A program made the translations under genes and the position numbers. Shown here in pieces: positions 7,154 to 15,101 of a DNA stretch of 35,985 nucleotides. Position 1 is the stretch's first letter. Each line of letters starts with the position of its first letter. The notes below the pieces were generated by a model. That model had not been told where the DNA came from. It worked only from the letters and a program-made list of their open reading frames with translations, and made no database searches. This DNA comes from Lentisphaeria bacterium (GTDB taxonomy: Bacteria; Verrucomicrobiota; Lentisphaeria; Victivallales; Victivallaceae), in NCBI GenBank assembly GCA_017457105.1, contig JAFTIA010000067.1, forward strand, positions 1 to 35,985, in the 5' to 3' direction.

Positions 7154-7846
7154 ATGAAAAAATTTCTTCTTTTGGCTCTTGCCATTTCTTCTGCCATCTC
7201 CGTTGCTGCCGCTCCGGCTGCAAAATGTTCCACACCCCAGCCCGATCCGCTGGATAAGTGGACCTTTTTCTCTGTCGGCATTTTCCCCGGCATCCCGGCT
7301 GCCAATCGTACTTCCAACGTTTACGGTATTCGCAGCGGATGGCCCATTTGTAACGGGTACGGCCGGGTTTTCGGTATTGAAGCAAGCTGGCTTTTCTCCG
7401 GCACAGCTTACATGCACGGTATTCAGGCAAGCTGGGTAAGCTGCTGGAACAAGGAATTCAACGGCATTGAAGCCGCTTTCGTTTATACCGGCAATGAAAT
7501 CGGCGGCAATGGCATTCAGGCCACGCTTGGCGTTGCCATGGCTGGCGACATTCAGGGTCTTCAGGCAAGTGCGCTGAATATTTCCGGTGATATCACCGGC
7601 TTGCAGGCAGCCGCCACAGTCAATGTGAGCGACAACATCACCGGTTTCCAGACCTCCGTGATCACCAATGTTGCCAAGAACATCATTGGCGCCCAAGCGG
7701 CGGCGGTCAACAAGGCGGATGAGCTGACCGGTGTCCAGTTCGGCATTGTCAATGTAGCAAAGTCCGGCGGCGTCCAGTTCGGGCTTATCAACTATATCAA
7801 GGATTCTGCCATCCCCTTCTTCCCCATTGTGAACATTTATTTCTAA
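7154..7846 (+). CDS. Secreted G-x-Q repeat protein (long paralog)
   Basis: This 230-residue paralog of the preceding gene has a signal peptide (MKKFLLLALAISSAISVAAA). The same conserved N-terminal block (WTFFSVGIFPGIP) is followed by many more repeats: HGIQASW, NGIEAAF, NGIQATL, QGLQASALN, TGLQAAATVN, TGFQTSVITN, IGAQAAAVN, TGVQFGIVN and GVQFGLIN. The unit is about 15-21 residues with a central G-[IVLF]-Q. It ends in an aromatic strand (FPIVNIYF), which could suggest an outer-membrane or surface location, though that is speculative. It is co-transcribed with the short paralog, and a terminator follows directly. Function is unknown. Confidence 0.8.
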   Translation: MKKFLLLALAISSAISVAAAPAAKCSTPQPDPLDKWTFFSVGIFPGIPAANRTSNVYGIRSGWPICNGYGRVFGIEASWLFSGTAYMHGIQASWVSCWNKEFNGIEAAFVYTGNEIGGNGIQATLGVAMAGDIQGLQASALNISGDITGLQAAATVNVSDNITGFQTSVITNVAKNIIGAQAAAVNKADELTGVQFGIVNVAKSGGVQFGLINYIKDSAIPFFPIVNIYF

Positions 7847-7870
7847 AAGTTCATCTTACATTAAAAATAT

Positions 7871-7899
7871 GCACCGTCCAGCCGGGCGGTGCTTTTTTT
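7871..7899 (+). terminator. Rho-independent terminator
   Basis: Stem GCACCGTCC (7871-7879) pairs with GGGCGGTGC (7884-7892, one G-T pair) around a four-base loop and is followed by seven T. It closes the repeat-protein operon. Confidence 0.85.
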
Positions 7900-8026
7900 G
7901 TATAAAGCGAACCGGATCGCATAACTGTTGAATTCAAGAAGAATCTCATCAAAATAAATCTTGAAAAAATTTCATTTTACGCTACTGTATATTGTAATCA
8001 TTTTCAACAATATACGAGGTTTTCAG

Positions 8027-8986
8027 ATGAGCAAATTCATTCTGTTTCTGACTCTTTTCCTGACGGTATTTACCCTTTCAGCAGCGGAAAAACAGTCTGA
8101 CAATATGGACAAAATGGTTCAGATTTTTCCGGAAAACATCAAATGTATCGCCATTCTTTCCCCGGCAAGCCGTCCCAATGAAAAAACCATCCGGAAAGGC
8201 ATTGCCATGCTGGAAAAAGCTGGAATCAAGGTCAAACTGATGCCCCACAGCTTCAATGGAGAGCCCGGAAAAACCTATACCTGCGCCCCGCTTCAAGACC
8301 GTCTTGCGGACTGGAATGCCGCAGTCAATGACCCGGAAGTGGACATGATCATTCCCACCCGGGGCGGCACTGGCGCGCAAGATTTGGTAAAACTGATCGA
8401 TTGGAAAAAATTCAAGGAACGCGATCTGCCCCTGATGGGCTTCAGCAACATTACCTGCATCACCTCCGCCATGGATCACCATAAGGCAGGCCGCCCCATT
8501 GCCGGCCCCAATATCGGCCGCCTTGTCTCCGCCACGCCCGGGGCCCTGCAACACCTGAAAGCGGTTCTTGCAAAAGGCGCCATCCCGTCCATCCCCCTGA
8601 TACCTCTGAAAAAAGGTGATGCCCGGGGCAGGATCTATGCCGGACACCTTGCTTTGCTCACCAATAATTACTTGAGCCAATATCCCGCAGACACCAGAGG
8701 GCGGGTCATTTTCATAGAATGTGTTGGACGCAACACCAAAATCCTTGACGGTTATTTTCAAAAACTGTTCAAAAAAGGATTTTTTAACCATGCGGCTGCC
8801 GTTGTACTGTGCCATTTCAGCCGCCTTTCCGATCCGCAAAACAAAGATAAAATGTTTGAAAGCTGGGCAAAACAGTTGAAATGTCCTGTTTACAAAGGCT
8901 ACCCTTACGGGCATGAAAACGACAATTATGCCTTGGACTTTGCCCGCACAGCCGTCATTAAAAACGACACTCTTTCCTTTGAATGA
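8027..8986 (+). CDS. Exported LD-carboxypeptidase (peptidase family S66)
   Basis: This 319-residue S66 serine peptidase should cleave the L,D-bond releasing the terminal D-Ala from murein tetrapeptides during peptidoglycan recycling. Family landmarks are IPTRGGTGAQDLV, the nucleophile in GFSNIT (Ser140), Glu231 in IFIECVG and His296 in YGHEND, a spacing that fits the known Ser-Glu-His triad. A signal peptide (MSKFILFLTLFLTVFTLSAA) points to export, whereas characterised LdcA enzymes are cytoplasmic. I chose ATG 8027 over the in-frame TTG at 7961 because GAGG stands just upstream and the signal peptide then starts cleanly. It is monocistronic or in a short unit of its own. A related role such as microcin-type immunity (MccF, also S66) is possible but less likely with a signal peptide. 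Confidence 0.85.
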   Translation: MSKFILFLTLFLTVFTLSAAEKQSDNMDKMVQIFPENIKCIAILSPASRPNEKTIRKGIAMLEKAGIKVKLMPHSFNGEPGKTYTCAPLQDRLADWNAAVNDPEVDMIIPTRGGTGAQDLVKLIDWKKFKERDLPLMGFSNITCITSAMDHHKAGRPIAGPNIGRLVSATPGALQHLKAVLAKGAIPSIPLIPLKKGDARGRIYAGHLALLTNNYLSQYPADTRGRVIFIECVGRNTKILDGYFQKLFKKGFFNHAAAVVLCHFSRLSDPQNKDKMFESWAKQLKCPVYKGYPYGHENDNYALDFARTAVIKNDTLSFE

Positions 8987-9029
8987 GTATCAAAAACTGA
9001 TAAAAAACACAAAAATATCTAATAAAAAT

Positions 9030-9058
9030 TTGTATTTTTAAAATACCTATGATATATT
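9030..9058 (+). promoter_or_regulatory. Promoter for the lipoprotein-lexA unit
   Basis: TTGTAT (9030-9035), 17 bases, TATATT (9053-9058). The ribosome binding site GAGGAG and ATG 9081 follow. No obvious symmetrical SOS operator is seen around it. Confidence 0.55.
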
Positions 9059-9080
9059 AGCCATAAAGAGAGGAGTCTTT

Positions 9081-9551
9081 ATGAAAAAATATACCCTTTT
9101 TCTGATGTTGCCGGCAATGGCGGCGGCGGTTTTTGTGACCGGCTGTACCACTGCAAATGCGGCAAAAGAACAGAAGAACGCAACTGCACCGGAGTTTCTG
9201 CAGGATCTTGACCGGGCAAAAATGCGGGAACAGGCAATGGCTCAAGGAGCCGCCATGCTGACAGCGGTCCAAAACAAGGACTATGCCGGATTTACACAGT
9301 ATTTCCCGGAAGAAGTCAAGAAAAAATTTACAGTTCAGGCATTCAACCAGTTTGATACTTATATCGGAAAACTGGAAAAATGGGAGTATCTGACAGATAT
9401 GGTTACTCCCGTGACCACCACTTATCTCTGGAAAACCACTGTTCGCCGGAAAGATTCCAAAGGAAAAGAAATCACGCTGAATATGCTTTTCCAGCTTGCG
9501 CTTGCCAAAAAGGACGGGCAATACAAGGTTGTCGGCAGCTGGTTCCGTTAA
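9081..9551 (+). CDS. Small lipoprotein, NTF2/DUF4019-like fold suspected
   Basis: This 156-residue protein has a lipoprotein signal: a hydrophobic stretch ending in a lipobox VTGC, with the lipidated Cys at about residue 22. The mature part has an N-terminal helix (FLQDLDRAKMREQAMAQG), then 'MLTAVQNKDYAGFTQYFPEE' and later strands ending in DGQYKVVGSWF. That is the pattern of NTF2-like or DUF3887/DUF4019-type domains, so a periplasmic binding role is plausible, but no ligand can be named. It sits 13 bases before lexA, so it is probably in the same transcript, an unusual partner for an SOS regulator. Confidence 0.7.
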   Translation: MKKYTLFLMLPAMAAAVFVTGCTTANAAKEQKNATAPEFLQDLDRAKMREQAMAQGAAMLTAVQNKDYAGFTQYFPEEVKKKFTVQAFNQFDTYIGKLEKWEYLTDMVTPVTTTYLWKTTVRRKDSKGKEITLNMLFQLALAKKDGQYKVVGSWFR

Positions 9552-9564
9552 TGATTGAGGTTGG

Positions 9565-10200
9565 ATGATGAACGCATTGACAGAAAAACAAAAAAATATT
9601 CTTGATTTTATTGATGACTTTCAGGAAAAGAACGGTGTTCCGCCGACGGTTCAGGAAATTGCCGATCATTTTGCAGTAAAAAGTTCCACCGTTTTTGCCC
9701 ATTTGCGGGCTCTTCAGCGGAAAAAAGAAATTTCCAGAACCTCCAAAGCCCGCAGTATTTCCTTGCTCAATCATCAGCGGACTCTCTCAAACATGCCCTC
9801 CGGGATCTGGACGATCCCCCTTTTGGGGCAAATCTCTGCAGGCGAACCGGCAGAAAGTGTATCTTTGAACGGAGAAGAGTATCAGGTCCCGGCCGGGATC
9901 GGCGGCTGTACCGATAAAAACCGGCTATTTGCTCTGCAGGTCAGCGGCGAAAGCATGCGGGATCTGGGAATTTACGCAGGGGACATTGTTGTTGTGCAGC
10001 AGTTGGACAGCCTGCCCAGCCCCGGCGATATTGTCGCAGCTGTAATTCCCGGCGGGGAATGTACCGTAAAGAGTTATTTCCCGCATGATCAGCATTCCAT
10101 TGAACTTCGCCCGGCAAATCCGGATTATCAAGTACAGATCCATCGCAAAGATCAAGTTCAATTTCAAGGAAAAGTAGTAGCACTGCACCGGAAATACTGA
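9565..10200 (+). CDS. lexA: LexA repressor (SOS regulator, S24 self-cleaving)
   Basis: This 211-residue LexA has an N-terminal winged helix (about 1-65: LTEKQKNILDFI, PPTVQEIADHF, STVFAHLRALQRK) and a C-terminal S24 autoprotease. The self-cleavage site fits Ala92-Gly93 in GQISAGEPAE. The catalytic serine is Ser130 in VSGESMRD and the general-base lysine is Lys169 in ECTVKSY, with spacing close to the E. coli enzyme. It represses DNA-damage genes until RecA-stimulated self-cleavage. The start could be either of two adjacent ATG codons (9565 or 9568). It lies between a lipoprotein gene and a secreted protease gene. Its operator sequence in this lineage is not evident from the window. Confidence 0.93.
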   Translation: MMNALTEKQKNILDFIDDFQEKNGVPPTVQEIADHFAVKSSTVFAHLRALQRKKEISRTSKARSISLLNHQRTLSNMPSGIWTIPLLGQISAGEPAESVSLNGEEYQVPAGIGGCTDKNRLFALQVSGESMRDLGIYAGDIVVVQQLDSLPSPGDIVAAVIPGGECTVKSYFPHDQHSIELRPANPDYQVQIHRKDQVQFQGKVVALHRKY

Positions 10201-10221
10201 TTTTTTAAAGAGAAATCCATC

Positions 10222-12039
10222 ATGAATATCAAACAGATTTTTATCACGGTTCTTGCGTGCGGCTTTGCCCTGACGCTGACAGCGGCCGGGCCCGTTGCAA
10301 GAAGTGTATGCCTGCTGAAAAGCCCACAGGGATCCGGATCCGGCTTTTTCACCTACCTCCATGAAATGGATGTACTGGTGACCAATAATCATGTGATTCT
10401 GGAAATGCCGGATGTAAAAATCCTTGATATCAACGGGAATGTTTATGAATATAGCAAAATCTACTCCTCCCCGGAAAGAGATTTGGCGATTATCCCAATT
10501 GACAGAACCAACCATGCAGCCATCCCCAATTTATCCGTAATGAAACGGCCTGATATGCTGCAGCCGAATACTGCCGTAACAGCCTATGGAGACAGTCTTG
10601 GCGGCGGTGTCATTACTGCAACCAAGGGGAAATACCTCGGGATCGGACCGGAGATTCTGGAAGTGGATGCCCCTTTTGTTTCCGGAAACAGCGGCGGCCC
10701 CATTCTGGAAAATCAAAGCCGCAGAGTTATCGGGGTGGCAACGTTCTGTAAAATCATGCAGTCGACACAGCAAACGGCTTACGGGTCCCGTTTTGAGGCA
10801 AAAAAACACCGTCCGGCGATCCGCCGTTTTGCAACCCGTATTGATAATATTTCCATTGAGGATTTTGAGGAACTGACTGCTGAAAAAGTGCGCAGGGATC
10901 AGCTGAATATTCAGGAAATGAATAAAATCCTTCAGGAAATCGCAGAACTGTTTGAAAACCCCTCTCCCCGGAGCAATCCCAAAGAACAGTTGAAAAACAT
11001 TCTGCAGAAATGGTCCGGACAGTTTCCTGATAAATGGCACTCCGCATACATGAAAAAAGAAGCTGAAAAAAAGCGGGAAATTCTGCTGAAACTCCGTAAA
11101 TTCCTTTCAGACGAACCAGTGCCTGCCAAAATTACAACCAATGATGCACCCATTCTGGATTCCTGGAAAAAATCCCTGCCGCATGTTAAATTCAGGCGAA
11201 CTCAAAAAATGATGCAGGAATGTATTTTCTGCAGAGGTAGCGGAAAAGTTTCCAACATCATCCAAAGTGATGATAAGAAAAAGATGAACTCTGTAGAATT
11301 TGTAGATTGTATGATTTGCCGGAAGTCCGGTAAAAATATAGTCCGTCTTCCTCAAGTCTATGCCATTTTGCCGATGGATTTCTATCAGGACCTTATAAAA
11401 ATCATCACACCGGAAGACCTGACATTTTGCGGATTCCAAGTGGGCTCAACAGAACCCCAAATGAATGAGTTTTATAAAGATGCCCGCAGTATCCGCCATG
11501 GAGTATTTAACATTTTCCGGGCTCCAGGAAACCACCAGATGCCCAATGCAATAGAAACCCGGCTCTGGTTTATCGGAGCCTTGCTCATGCGGGTGGATGT
11601 CTATCTGCCCTCCACAGATCAACAGCAAAAAGATCTGCTGGAAAAAAATTTCCAGAAAGAATACCCGGGCTTGACACAAGCTCAATTCCAGTTGCAAACA
11701 CTGAATAAATTCGATAAATCAGTTTTACCGCCGGCACAAAACCCCGATGCGGCATCAGAATATATTCAGCGACTCCGGGCTGCCAACATTCAGGATCCCT
11801 TCGGGGTTTATTACGCGGATGAACCCCTCTCCAAAGCACCGTCCAAAGCGAACCGCAAGCATAATAACGCCCTGGAGGCCCCATTGAAATTTACAGAAAT
11901 TTCCTTTATGCATATGCACTTTACAGATTGTCAGCGCTTGATTTATATCCAAAAGAAAAAGTCTTTCGCCGCACCGGACTCCTCCTCCAGCGCAAAACAG
12001 CGCAAAAAAGGCTTCCGGAATCAGACGCTGAACCGGTAG
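10222..12039 (+). CDS. Secreted trypsin-like serine protease with a zinc-finger-like C-terminal part
   Basis: This 605-residue protein has a signal peptide (residues 1-22, ending LTLTAA) and a trypsin/HtrA-fold protease domain (about 25-200). The triad is His57 (TNNHVI), Asp87 (ERDLAII) and Ser157 (SGNSGGP). A coiled, charged region follows (about 215-300). Then come two Cys pairs, C334-x2-C337 (CIFCRGSGK) and C363-x2-C366 (CMICRKSGK), whose CxxC-x-G-x-G form recalls the DnaJ zinc-binding module. The final 200 residues are unassigned. No PDZ domain is recognised, unlike DegP. It starts 21 bases after lexA with a weak ribosome binding site, so it may be co-transcribed. Its last 19 bases overlap the convergent galM gene. 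Extracytoplasmic quality control is plausible; the substrate is unknown. Confidence 0.75.
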   Translation: MNIKQIFITVLACGFALTLTAAGPVARSVCLLKSPQGSGSGFFTYLHEMDVLVTNNHVILEMPDVKILDINGNVYEYSKIYSSPERDLAIIPIDRTNHAAIPNLSVMKRPDMLQPNTAVTAYGDSLGGGVITATKGKYLGIGPEILEVDAPFVSGNSGGPILENQSRRVIGVATFCKIMQSTQQTAYGSRFEAKKHRPAIRRFATRIDNISIEDFEELTAEKVRRDQLNIQEMNKILQEIAELFENPSPRSNPKEQLKNILQKWSGQFPDKWHSAYMKKEAEKKREILLKLRKFLSDEPVPAKITTNDAPILDSWKKSLPHVKFRRTQKMMQECIFCRGSGKVSNIIQSDDKKKMNSVEFVDCMICRKSGKNIVRLPQVYAILPMDFYQDLIKIITPEDLTFCGFQVGSTEPQMNEFYKDARSIRHGVFNIFRAPGNHQMPNAIETRLWFIGALLMRVDVYLPSTDQQQKDLLEKNFQKEYPGLTQAQFQLQTLNKFDKSVLPPAQNPDAASEYIQRLRAANIQDPFGVYYADEPLSKAPSKANRKHNNALEAPLKFTEISFMHMHFTDCQRLIYIQKKKSFAAPDSSSSAKQRKKGFRNQTLNR

Positions 12040-13055
12040 CGGATCACCTGCCGATAGGTTTCGCCGGGAGCGAGCCGGATGGACGGATATTCCGGATGGT
12101 TCGGAGCATCAATGCACGCCTGCATTTCCAGACAGAATCCGGAAAATTGCGGGTAAGGCTTGCCGCCGGTACCGGTGATGGTGCCATCCAAACCGCCGGA
12201 GGTATAGAGCTGCACACAGGGCGCAATTCCTTCCACAGCCAGACGGATCCCCGTCTTGGCACTGTACGCTTCCGCTGCCGTGCGGACAATACCGTCGGAC
12301 GGCAGATCCAGGAGATAATTATCGTCAAAGCCCTGCGGATGACGGGCAAAAGCCTCTTTGAAGGTCTGCCCCTTGCGGAAATCCATGGGGGTCCCAGCCA
12401 CATCCAGCCACTTTCCGGTAGGAATCAGGTCTGAAGCCACCTCCTGACACTTTGACCCGTAAATGCGGAGCGACTGATCCAGGAGAGATCCATCCGCTTC
12501 CCCGGCAAGATTGAAGTAGTTGTGATTGGTCAGATTGACCACAGTCGGCGCATCGGTCACAGCAGACATCTCCATTTCCAACGCCTGATCCGCCGTAAGC
12601 CGGTAAATCACATCCACAGTCAAATTACCGGGATAACCGGCATCGCCATCGGGACTGACAAGCCGCAAGTGCAATTCCGTATCGTCAAAGGAAACCACAT
12701 CCCAGATCCGGTTATGGAATCCCTGCCCGCCATGAAGCGAGTTCCCCCGTTCATTGGCAAAGACCTTGACTTCACGGCCATCCAGTGTAAAACGGGCTTT
12801 GCCGATACGGTTGCCGACACGACCGATCAATGCACCGAAATGCGGCGGAACCACCATGGGATCGGGGTTATAGTAATCCATTGGATCAGCATATCCCATG
12901 GCTACATTAACAAGACTGCCATCCTTTGCAGGAACCAGCAATTCCCGGATCACTCCGCCGAAATCACTGATTTTTGCCGTGATCCCGAATCCGGTCAAGG
13001 TATAAAGGCGGGCTTCTCCTTCCGGCACCTGCATAAAAATTTCGCTGACAGGCAT
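12021..13055 (-). CDS. galM: Aldose 1-epimerase (galactose mutarotase)
   Basis: This 344-residue enzyme interconverts the alpha and beta anomers of aldoses such as galactose, feeding the Leloir pathway. The family's catalytic residues are seen as His108 (NSLHGGQGF), His178 (NLTNHNYFNLAGE) and Glu310 (FSGFCLEMQ). Length is normal. A ribosome binding site (GGAGATAAA) precedes the ATG. The gene begins 15 bases after the GltD-like gene, so it is probably the last gene of the electron-transfer operon, with no obvious functional link. Its 3' end overlaps the convergent protease gene by 19 bases. Confidence 0.93.
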   Translation of the reverse strand: MPVSEIFMQVPEGEARLYTLTGFGITAKISDFGGVIRELLVPAKDGSLVNVAMGYADPMDYYNPDPMVVPPHFGALIGRVGNRIGKARFTLDGREVKVFANERGNSLHGGQGFHNRIWDVVSFDDTELHLRLVSPDGDAGYPGNLTVDVIYRLTADQALEMEMSAVTDAPTVVNLTNHNYFNLAGEADGSLLDQSLRIYGSKCQEVASDLIPTGKWLDVAGTPMDFRKGQTFKEAFARHPQGFDDNYLLDLPSDGIVRTAAEAYSAKTGIRLAVEGIAPCVQLYTSGGLDGTITGTGGKPYPQFSGFCLEMQACIDAPNHPEYPSIRLAPGETYRQVIRYRFSV

Positions 13056-13070
13056 TTTATCTCCAATACA

Positions 13071-15098
13071 TTAATGTTTTGCAATCTTTTTAAAGGCCAA
13101 CGCCCCGGTGGGACACGCCTTCACACATTCTCCGCAATCCGCACAGGATGCAGGAAATCCCTGATCAAAAGCTGTTCCGACACATGTCTGGAATCCACGC
13201 TTTTGAGCAGACAGCAATGCCACATTCACCACTTCCGCGCAAACCTTTACGCAGACACCGCACTTGATGCACTTCCCGCGATCCTGCAGGATCACCGGAT
13301 GACGGTTATCAAATGTCATAGTCTGCTTTGCTCCGGTGATCGCATCCGGACGGGCTCCGCAACGGACACTGTGTTCACGCAAGCGGCAGTCATTTTTGTC
13401 CGAACAACTGCATTCAATGCACCGAGCCCCCTCCTGCGCCAGTTGTTCCGGCGTCATGGTGAAAGTCACCTCATGGAACGATGTTTTGCGTTCTTCAAGA
13501 GGAATACAGGAAAGTTTTTCCCGGGGCCCCGTTTCGCCGGAACCATTCTGGAACACAAGGTCTGCCACCGTAAGATCCTGCCAGCTTCCGCGAGTGACAT
13601 TCACCGGATTTTCGGCAGGAAACACCTTGCCGGTCAGGGCGTGAACGGCAGCTTCTGCCGCCATTCTGCCGGACTGCAGAGCCTCCACCACCGTTCTGGC
13701 TCCGGAAACACAATCCCCTGCCGCAAAAACATTTTCGCCCATTTCTGCGGCAAGATTGCCCCGTTTGTCCACCGGGATTCCGGCAGGAGCCAGAGTGGAC
13801 TGCCCGATAGCGGCTATCACCGTGTCTGCCACTTCCTCAAATTCACATCCTGCCACCGGAACAGGTTTGCGCCGCCCGGAAGCATCCGGTTCACCCAACT
13901 CCATTTTCTGGAAAGTCAGAACCAAACGGCCTTCACTGTTTTTTGCAAGCCGGACAGGAGCGGCAAGATAATGGAACTGCACACCTTCCTCGGCGGCTTC
14001 TTCCAACTCCAGCCGTTCCGCAGGCATTTCCGCCTCGGTACGGCGATAGAAACAATGAACTTCACTGCTGCCAAGGCGGACCGCTGTCCGCAAACAGTCC
14101 ATGGCGGTATTCCCGCCGCCGATCACGATCACCCGCCCCGGTGCAGGAGCGGTATTTCCGTTCATCGCCACATTCCGCAGGAAATCGATCCCCTGCACCG
14201 CCAGCTCTTCCCCTTCGCAACGCATCCCGGAGGCACGCCAGCATCCGACAGCCAGGATCACAGCATCATAGGATTTCTTCAGCTCGTCCAGAGAAAGATT
14301 TTCGCCCAGTTTCCGCCCGAACTCAAACTGCACACCCAATTGATTGAAGTGCGCCAGTTCCCGGTCCAATACGGCTTTTTTCGGCAAGCGGTATTCCGGA
14401 ATACCGTAGCGCAGCATCCCGCCAGGCTGGGGCATCATTTCATAAACTGTAACAGCCACCCCTTCCATCCGCAAGTAATACGCGGCAGAAAGACCGGCAG
14501 GCCCTGCCCCCACAATGGCAACACGCTTCCCGGTTTCGGCAGGAAGTGTTTCCAGATAATTTTCATATTCCAAATCAGCGGCGGTACGCTTGAATTCGTT
14601 GATCGCCACCGGTTCCCCGGTGATATTCCGGCGGCACTCTTTTTCGCAGAACCGGGGACAGACCCGCCCCACACTCATGGGAAGCGGGATCCGTTTCTTG
14701 ATCACCTGCAAGGCTTCCAGAAAACGCCCTTCTTTCCCCAGCCGGACATATTCCTCCACCTCCGCATGGGCGGGACAAGCCATTTTGCAGGGAGCTTCGC
14801 AATCCCCGCAATGCTCGCTCAACAAAAGATCCAATGCAGTTTTCCGCATCTCTTTTACGGCATCCGAACTGACGGCGATTTCCTGCCCGGGGGCGGGACA
14901 AGCCGCACAGGACGGCAGAAAACGCCCCGTTTTCACATCCTGTACCACACAGACAAAACAACTGGTGGTTTTGGTGATCCGTTCTTCCCGGCACAGACTC
15001 GGGATGTAAATATTTTCCCGCCGGGCGACCTCCAAAATCGTTTCTCCGGGACGGGCTGTGACCTTGCGGCCATCCAGAAAAAATTCAATCATATCCAT
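13071..15098 (-). CDS. Fe-S/FAD fusion oxidoreductase: NuoG-type ferredoxin + GltD-like + 2[4Fe-4S]
   Basis: This 675-residue protein combines three parts. Residues 1-80 form a [2Fe-2S] domain as in NuoG/HydA N-termini (Cys36, Cys47, Cys50, Cys64). Residues 95-560 resemble the glutamate-synthase small subunit GltD: a cysteine cluster (HCGDCEAPCKMAC, VCPRFCEKEC), the FAD fingerprint VAIVGAGPAGLSAAYYL, an NAD(P)H fingerprint VIVIGGGNTAMDCL and FAAGDCVSG. Residues about 600-670 hold two ferredoxin-type motifs (CIKCGVCVKVC, CADCGECVKAC). No H-cluster or molybdopterin domain is present. It lies three bases after the NuoF-like gene, so it should be the third subunit of a soluble NuoE-NuoF complex. 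The likely role is electron transfer between NAD(P)H and ferredoxin, possibly by flavin-based bifurcation. The substrates are inferred. Confidence 0.85.
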   Translation of the reverse strand: MDMIEFFLDGRKVTARPGETILEVARRENIYIPSLCREERITKTTSCFVCVVQDVKTGRFLPSCAACPAPGQEIAVSSDAVKEMRKTALDLLLSEHCGDCEAPCKMACPAHAEVEEYVRLGKEGRFLEALQVIKKRIPLPMSVGRVCPRFCEKECRRNITGEPVAINEFKRTAADLEYENYLETLPAETGKRVAIVGAGPAGLSAAYYLRMEGVAVTVYEMMPQPGGMLRYGIPEYRLPKKAVLDRELAHFNQLGVQFEFGRKLGENLSLDELKKSYDAVILAVGCWRASGMRCEGEELAVQGIDFLRNVAMNGNTAPAPGRVIVIGGGNTAMDCLRTAVRLGSSEVHCFYRRTEAEMPAERLELEEAAEEGVQFHYLAAPVRLAKNSEGRLVLTFQKMELGEPDASGRRKPVPVAGCEFEEVADTVIAAIGQSTLAPAGIPVDKRGNLAAEMGENVFAAGDCVSGARTVVEALQSGRMAAEAAVHALTGKVFPAENPVNVTRGSWQDLTVADLVFQNGSGETGPREKLSCIPLEERKTSFHEVTFTMTPEQLAQEGARCIECSCSDKNDCRLREHSVRCGARPDAITGAKQTMTFDNRHPVILQDRGKCIKCGVCVKVCAEVVNVALLSAQKRGFQTCVGTAFDQGFPASCADCGECVKACPTGALAFKKIAKH

Positions 15099-15101
15099 CT
15101 T

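Noticed and set aside
6611-7696. A 361-codon open frame on the minus strand
   Set aside because: It is antisense to the two secreted repeat proteins, and its repeats merely mirror theirs.
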